Shown here piece by piece: positions 57,331 to 64,000 of a DNA stretch of 64,000 nt (the stretch's first letter is position 1; every line of letters starts with the position of its first letter). Under the pieces are notes generated by a model. The model was not told the DNA's origin, searched no databases, and saw only the letters and a list, made by a program, of their open reading frames with translations. Position numbers and translations under genes: made by a program. Source of the stretch: Chiridota heheva (lineage: Eukaryota > Echinodermata > Holothuroidea > Apodida > Chiridotidae); contig JAIGNY010001849.1 of assembly GCA_020152595.1 (NCBI GenBank), positions 597,501 through 661,500 on the forward strand, given 5' to 3'.

Positions 57331-57721
57331 GAAGCCGAAGCCGAATTGTTAAAAGTTTCCTTTAACAGTTTGAGATACAATACAGGTCGTAGAAGAGTTA
57401 CCCTCTTCCTCTCCGTGATCCCCAATATTTTTCCGTAATATTTACCAAAATATGTAATTATTGTAGAAAATACTCATTTTTATGCCTACGATTTACATAT
57501 CACAAGCAAGTTCCTTCGTAAATTGGCAGCCCTCGAATATGTTTATTCCGCCTCAGTGGTGTGTGAAGGGGATACGTCATTAGTACCGTGCTATCGAACA
57601 ACAACGGTTCATAAAGGTGGACGACAGCGAACCATTATCTTATGAATTCCTGGAATAGGGTGCGCTCTTCTGACCGAAGATAACAAATATGAGGCGTAAA
57701 TACCAGAGTGGTGCATGGAGT
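57331..57721. other. No gene seen
   Basis: Unique-looking DNA between LINE-A and the CAC/CAT microsatellite. The LINE-A 5' boundary is uncertain and may extend into this region. Confidence 0.4.
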
Positions 57722-58694
<973 letters not shown>

Positions 58695-58705
58695 AGAACT
58701 AGGAG

Positions 58706-58988
58706 AGAGAGAGAGAGAGAGAGAGTTGAACACACAATTACAATGACGGGGTCGTCGCCTGCGTATTCGGTTAAGATAGTACAAATGCTATCACGAAACG
58801 CTTAATACGACCCGGACGAGAACACAGGTACGACGTACGGACAGACATAACATCGACAACCAAATCAATGTCCACGGCCTTTGATAACCAGTTGTGGTGC
58901 ACTGGCGTGTCTACCCACCCCAGGATTGAACCTGGGGCCTCGTGGTCTGTAGACAGGTATAATAACCGCTACACCACAGTAGGTAGAT
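58706..58988 (-). mobile_element. tRNA-derived SINE family 1, copy 4
   Basis: Minus-strand copy with a complete head and box B-like AGGTTCAATCCTG. An 11-bp TSD AGAACTAGGAG flanks it (58695-58705 and 58989-58999). The 3' end is a CT-repeat (GA on the plus strand, 58706-58727) instead of the GTC repeat of copies 2 and 3. Confidence 0.92.
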
Positions 58989-58999
58989 AGAACTAGGAG

Positions 59000-61399
59000 G
59001 AAACACCGGTCATATATATAGGCCTATATCCGAACATGTCCAATCTTATGATCAATTAATCTACATGTCGGGATATTGGAACTTACCTATTGATTACAAC
59101 ATAAACTTCTGTTATCTGTTTGAGGAGTCGATATAGATTTAGTTTAATGATAAATGTCACTGCAAAAACATCTTATTTCCTTAAACTGTTAAATGTCAGT
59201 TGTGTGATTTTCTAAAAATCTTGATAGTGTTTATATTACATTTGACTTGGGATGTCCAGATCAGGAGAATATCGGACCGGTGAAGAATAATTTACTCAAA
59301 ATGTAAATCTGTGGCGTCGTTATATATATATACAATGGGTGCTGCTAAACTTGATAGGTATAAGGTTCATGAATTTTTCATAAAGAGTTTAATAAGGCAG
59401 TTGAGTAATAGAATACAGTACTGTCTTCTATTGTTTCTCGTTTATTGTATATACAATTGTGAAGGAAAGGTAAAAACAATCTATATCGCTTTATATTTCA
59501 AACAACCTATATCCTACATACCAGTCATAATGCACCCCTTTATATTTCAACAAAGTTTATCCTACATATTATTAATAATGTGGATAGATTTTCTTAAAGC
59601 AAGGTTCAATTAGGCAGACTTAATGAAAAAAAGGAACGTATGTCAGTTGGATAAATTATTGGTTACTTGACTTTTTACAGAGTTTCATGGAAGAAGGATA
59701 CAAGTGGTGTTCCTTATGCTACTTGAGGGGTGGAGGGGGTGGAGTCAGGAGTGAGGCAGGGTTACATTTTCGGAGGCAAGATTAATGATGCAATTCTGTC
59801 ATTTCATTTGGGGGCAACAGGAGGGCGTGGCCCCTCTGGCTACGCCCCTGGTGTTAATGCGTGTGGGTTGTTTGCAGGATTATCAGGATAGATTGTTTTG
59901 ATGTCAATACGCCAGTGCTTTCATTTTCAAAGGAAATTCGGGAAATTTAGACGTTTGGGGAAATGGGAAAATTATTGTGGCAGTGTAAAATACTATGTCT
60001 TTTAACGAATAGTTTATTTTGCAATTTAACTACCCATATTCTTCATTGGCTAAGCTATTTATTACTTTGTTTGATTTTATCTTTATTTTCTATTTTCTGC
60101 ATTTAAGGAAATAATCCCCAAGTTTTAAATCTGGTGGATCGTACCAGGAAGTGTGGATGCATTGACTGATGTAGTAAATCACTACTTGCCGTGAGACAAG
60201 GCCGGTTGCTGGTAGCAGGGGCGTAGGAAGGGTCAAAACCTAAAAAAAAAAAAATCCCAGTTACAAGCGGAAAAAGTGCACTGGTAAATTAAGTTTCTAT
60301 CAATGTTGAAGTTGCTTTTGATTAGGAATTCTCCAAATTTTCGAAAAATATCCTTCGATTTTTGGACTAGTTTTCTTCATTTTTATGAAATTTAGCCAAT
60401 TGTCGGGATTTTTTTTTCTTCAACTTTTGGGAAATCTTGCCAAATTTTACAAAAATTTCCAATAATTTTACAAAACCTCAATTCAATTTTACTATCTTTA
60501 AAAATCTTATTTAAATAATCTCCCAACTGTAACTCCCAACCGAGCAGGAATTGCATGCAACCGAGAAAGTGAAACCCTCTCAGTGGCGGGGGCAGTTTCC
60601 CCAGAACCTCCCCCCCTCCCCCCTCCTCCTCTTGCTTCCTGCGCTTCTAAGTGGACGATTTTCATCCTCCAATAATTTGATATCAACATCCATGCGTCAT
60701 CAAGTTTTAAGCAGTTTTGTCATCAGTAATGGAACATCTTAATTTTAGAGTAAGCAGGATGCGGACAGGGGGACAAATAAGGGATGTGAGGTGCGTCTAA
60801 TATTGAAAAAGTTTAGGTTCAAAATTGAACATTTTGGGTGCAAAATTGAACATTTTTATACAAAATTGAAGATTTTTGGTCAAACTTGCAGTCAAATATT
60901 GAAGTAGGCATGATGGTGGCGGAATTGGAACAATATCTTTCTGTTCTGCAACATTTCATACAATAACAGACAAGTAAAGTGTTCCTTTAAATATGAAAAT
61001 GCTTTCAAATCAAACCGACCAGAGGATGCCTATCGATGCCATAGAATTTCAGACCAACCCCCTCCCCCACCCCCTTCACCAAAAACAAAACAACAAAAAC
61101 TTCACACTTTTGGAAATGAGTTTGCACATGCACAGCAGGATCATAATGGCAATTTAAAGTCTCCAGAAAGAAAGATTAAACTTAAATTTGAGGAAAATTG
61201 ATTCACACACATGACTAGAATTTTGATCTTTTCAGCGTGAGACTGTCATTGGTCAACATGTCAAAGTTTTTGAAATAATCTAGATGTTTTTTAAATATTT
61301 TTTAATCTAAATGTATGTTTTCAGATGAGGACAAATAAGTCTTGTCGGTGATGAGACTACATGAAATAGAAACTTTTTTAATTAGACAAATATATCTTT
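59000..61399. other. No gene seen; degenerate repeats
   Basis: The stretch 60330-60500 shows loose TTTTGGGAAATTT-type reiterations. Patches at 59795-59850 and 60200-60240 read like GGGCGTGGCCCCTCTGG and GGGGCGTAGGAAGG. No coding domain; frames up to 100 codons (59311-59613) look random. The 3' UTR of the minus-strand gene probably lies at the right edge. Confidence 0.5.
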
Positions 61400-61465
61400 T
61401 TTATTATTAAATATTATTTTTGCATATTCATATTTCAAAAATGTTTGTTTGATTATAGAAAAAAG

Positions 61466-61471
61466 TTTATT
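61466..61471 (-). terminator. Candidate polyadenylation signal AATAAA
   Basis: AATAAA on the minus strand, about 134 bp after the stop codon of the coiled-coil gene. A second AATAAA lies at 61400-61405. Both are plausible, but such words are frequent in AT-rich DNA. Confidence 0.4.
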
Positions 61472-61604
61472 GGAAAATGATTTCGAGCATGAGGTAAAAT
61501 ATGCATGCAAGTCTGGCATGAAACTAGAAGATTTGCATATATGTTTGTTTTCTTGATTCGTTGGATTTCCCGTTTATGAGTATTTCCACTCTTGACCTTC
61601 TTGT

Positions 61605-62017
61605 TCATTGTCTATTCTCAATTAAATCAATCATCACTTCCTTCTCTTTGATTGTCTCCTCCAACCATTTCGTCATCAAGTCACAATGTTTTCGACTATT
61701 TCGGAGTTCATCACGTGATGCATCCAGTTCATCTTTTAACAAATTATACTGGTTCTTCATCTCTAAAAGTTCTTCTTGTAAAAACGTGTTCTTTTCTTTC
61801 TCTTTTTCGAGTACATGATTGCTGCTATGCAAATTCGTGACGTCACATGTCATTGGGCTATCTTTAGAGGACGACGTATCGCTCTTGTCAGTGTTCCCTG
61901 CAAGTGACGTTTTGATGATGTATAAGCGTTGAATCATTTCATCAACGATAGCAACCTTTTCGTCAATCATAAGCGATGTTTGGTTACTCTCAAGAGCATC
62001 TGAAAGCATTTCTTTAT
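61605..62017 (-). CDS. Coiled-coil protein, last coding exon
   Basis: Terminal exon of a host gene. The acceptor TTTCTACAG precedes it (62018-62019 hold the AG). Phase 1 joining to the upstream exon restores an Asp codon and leads into [20 protein letters not shown]. The stop TGA is at 61605-61607. The first third is polar, with a Ser/Thr/Asp-rich linker ([11 protein letters not shown]). The second half is a strongly heptad-like coiled coil: [20 protein letters not shown] and [19 protein letters not shown], ending [18 protein letters not shown]. The protein family is not recognised; coiled-coil proteins of this kind act as scaffolds or cytoskeletal and centrosomal components, but that is only general knowledge. 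The antisense frames are shadows. Confidence 0.8.
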
Positions 62018-62050
62018 CTGTAGAAATATGAAATATGAATAAATGATATT

Positions 62051-62819
<769 letters not shown>

Positions 62820-63126
62820 AGATGGCAATGACAATGACAAATATAATATGGTGTACAGAGTTGGGAGCAATGGCTGTCGCACACCCTTCAGGCTTAAGAA
62901 ATGTTCTTTGAAAATTGATGTTCATCTGTCATATGATTTGTAAGGAAACTCATAAACGGATATATTTTTGGAATTTAAGAGCCACGTTGTTTAGAAAAAA
63001 ACCCTTATTCGCGGCATTCAATTGGGCAAAATTTAGCTGTAGTCACAGACAGAAAATGATAACATTCCCCTGCCCTTTATGGCGCCGCCTGTTGTTCATG
63101 CCCAAAGGATTTACCGTTTTTCTTAC

Positions 63127-63259
63127 CTTTGGAAATACTCTGTAATGTTCCACACCCGTTGTTATCAAGCTCATTCAATCTGCAATTGCTAAGAATAGCT
63201 TTAATACGAAAGTCGTCCAATCTTTCGTTTGTTCTTATCTTTGAACTTTCCTTTTCTTC
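63127..63259 (-). CDS. Coiled-coil protein, internal exon
   Basis: A 133-bp exon on the minus strand. The acceptor CCTTTGTAG is immediately upstream and the donor GTAAGA (63121-63126) immediately downstream. It begins in phase 0, matching the exon at 63468-63749, and encodes EEKESSKIRTNERLDDFRIK, AILSNCRLNELDNN and CGTLQSISK, ending with one base of a split codon. That split codon is completed in phase by the last exon. The peptide is charged and helical in character, with one Asn/Asp/Gly-rich turn (LDNNGCG). Its support rests on splice sites and phase agreement rather than on similarity. Confidence 0.75.
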
Positions 63260-63467
63260 CTACAAAGGGACAAACATGATAACATCGTGAATATATGATT
63301 ATACTTTATGAAAACATTCTACACAATCCAGTATGAATCGAACTTCCCTTTATTCCATTATTTTGTCTTTAAAATATATGATTACTTTTTGTGTTGTTTA
63401 AGAAATTAAAGAACATTAATTTCTAAAGTACTACTCTCAATCCTCATGAGCCTATGACAAAACTCAC

Positions 63468-63749
63468 CATTATGTTTTGCTCTTTTTCTAAGGCATCACA
63501 TATTTCTAGATTGTCAACTTCTGCCCTGATGTCAGCAATGAACGACAAAAGGGTGCTGCGTGCGTCACCATATTCTTGCAAGTGACTGACGGCTGAAGAT
63601 AATTGGATGTTTAGATTGCTAATAGTTTCATCTTTCTCCGCAAGTTCTCTAACTTTATATTGCGTGATGATGCTCAGCACGTCATATCGACTTTTCAGGT
63701 CAGTTATCAGACAATCTTTTGTTATCAGAGATTGCTGAAGATGGTGTAT
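63468..63749 (-). CDS. Coiled-coil protein, 5'-most visible exon
   Basis: A 282-bp exon, exactly 94 codons and phase 0 at both ends. The acceptor TATTTTTTCAG lies at its upstream end (AG at 63750-63751) and the donor GTGAGT at 63462-63467. It encodes IHHLQQSLITKDCLITDLKS, then ELAEKDETISNLNIQLSSAV, then FIADIRAEVDNLEICDALEK. Leucine and isoleucine recur at heptad spacing, as in long coiled coils. Upstream exons must lie beyond the window edge, so the protein is incomplete at its N-terminus; about 275 C-terminal residues are visible over the three exons. The codons before the acceptor (MLFLFFQ) are intron sequence. No family was recognised. Confidence 0.8.
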
Positions 63750-64000
63750 CTGAAAAAATAAAAACAGCAATTTGGGAAGCTTTTGATCGTTTTAGCCATA
63801 GGCGTATAGGAGGCGGAGGGGGGGGGGGCTGTAGGCCCCCCAACAAAATATTTCTGTGAAAATTCGGGCAACATTCTGAAAAAAATTCGAGCACCTATTC
63901 TGGCGGTGGCACTTAACATAAACCGTTGGTACGTATCCGCGTTATAAAAATCGCGGAAAAGGGCGGAAATTTTCACAACAAACGCGGACCGCGAATTAGC

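Noticed and set aside
61561-61840. Plus-strand frames of 62-85 codons rich in Ser and Phe
   Set aside because: Antisense to the coiled-coil exon supported by splice sites and phase.
63700-63976. Minus-strand frames of 64-83 codons upstream of the first visible exon
   Set aside because: They cross a G/C homopolymer and a splice acceptor, and have no domain; best read as intron.

Overview
This window is animal nuclear DNA, AT-rich by eye, and most likely from a marine invertebrate. The reasons are spliced coding exons with GT/AG junctions, several clades of non-LTR retrotransposon, tRNA-derived SINEs, TTAA-type DNA transposons, and a very high load of mini- and microsatellites. There is nothing prokaryotic (no operons, no dense ORFs). 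The palindromic octamer TAGGCCTA is strongly over-represented; I associate this loosely with deuterostome invertebrates such as echinoderms, but the species cannot be named from sequence alone.

Only one convincing host gene is present: the 3' part of a coiled-coil protein gene on the minus strand at 61605-63749. It has three exons whose splice phases agree, and a roughly 760-bp (AT)n tract fills one intron. Nearly everything else is repeat.

Layout. 1-7200: a dispersed repeat (R1) split by an L2-like LINE, a SINE with a 13-bp target-site duplication (TSD), and a CR1-like LINE interrupted by a TIR-bounded element built from ~300-bp tandem units. 7200-16400: a TTAA MITE (M1), a CR1 LINE whose coding sequence has expanded into a 24-bp minisatellite that then took a SINE, another SINE, a 16-bp minisatellite, a hAT-like MITE and a foldback TTAA MITE (M2). 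16965-25880: large 35-, 32-, 23- and 27-bp minisatellites. 26126-29090 and 34669-38918: two more copies of the tandem-unit element. The first carries nested LINE and R1 insertions; the second carries a 2.65-kb piggyBac-like transposon with a GC-rich coding island. 29706-31830: 22- and 46-bp minisatellites. 32492: a second SINE family. 41800-44830: M2 copies and an I-like LINE split by an L2-like LINE. 47443-50050: a CR1-like LINE with endonuclease and RT. 50927: a foldback MITE. 52043-57330: a three-level nest (LINE-A containing an RTE-like LINE containing a CR1-type LINE), with a 19-bp minisatellite derived from LINE-A's own RT codons. 57722-58203: CAC/CAT microsatellite. 58706: the fourth SINE-1 copy. 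61400-64000: the host gene.

The elements act as a layered record rather than a pathway. LINE machinery supplied the SINE insertions, which have 9-13-bp TSDs. DNA transposons landed in older LINEs. Tandem expansion started at least twice inside LINE coding DNA. All coordinates and motifs were read by eye; no alignment or database search was run, and element boundaries may be off by several bases unless a TSD is given.
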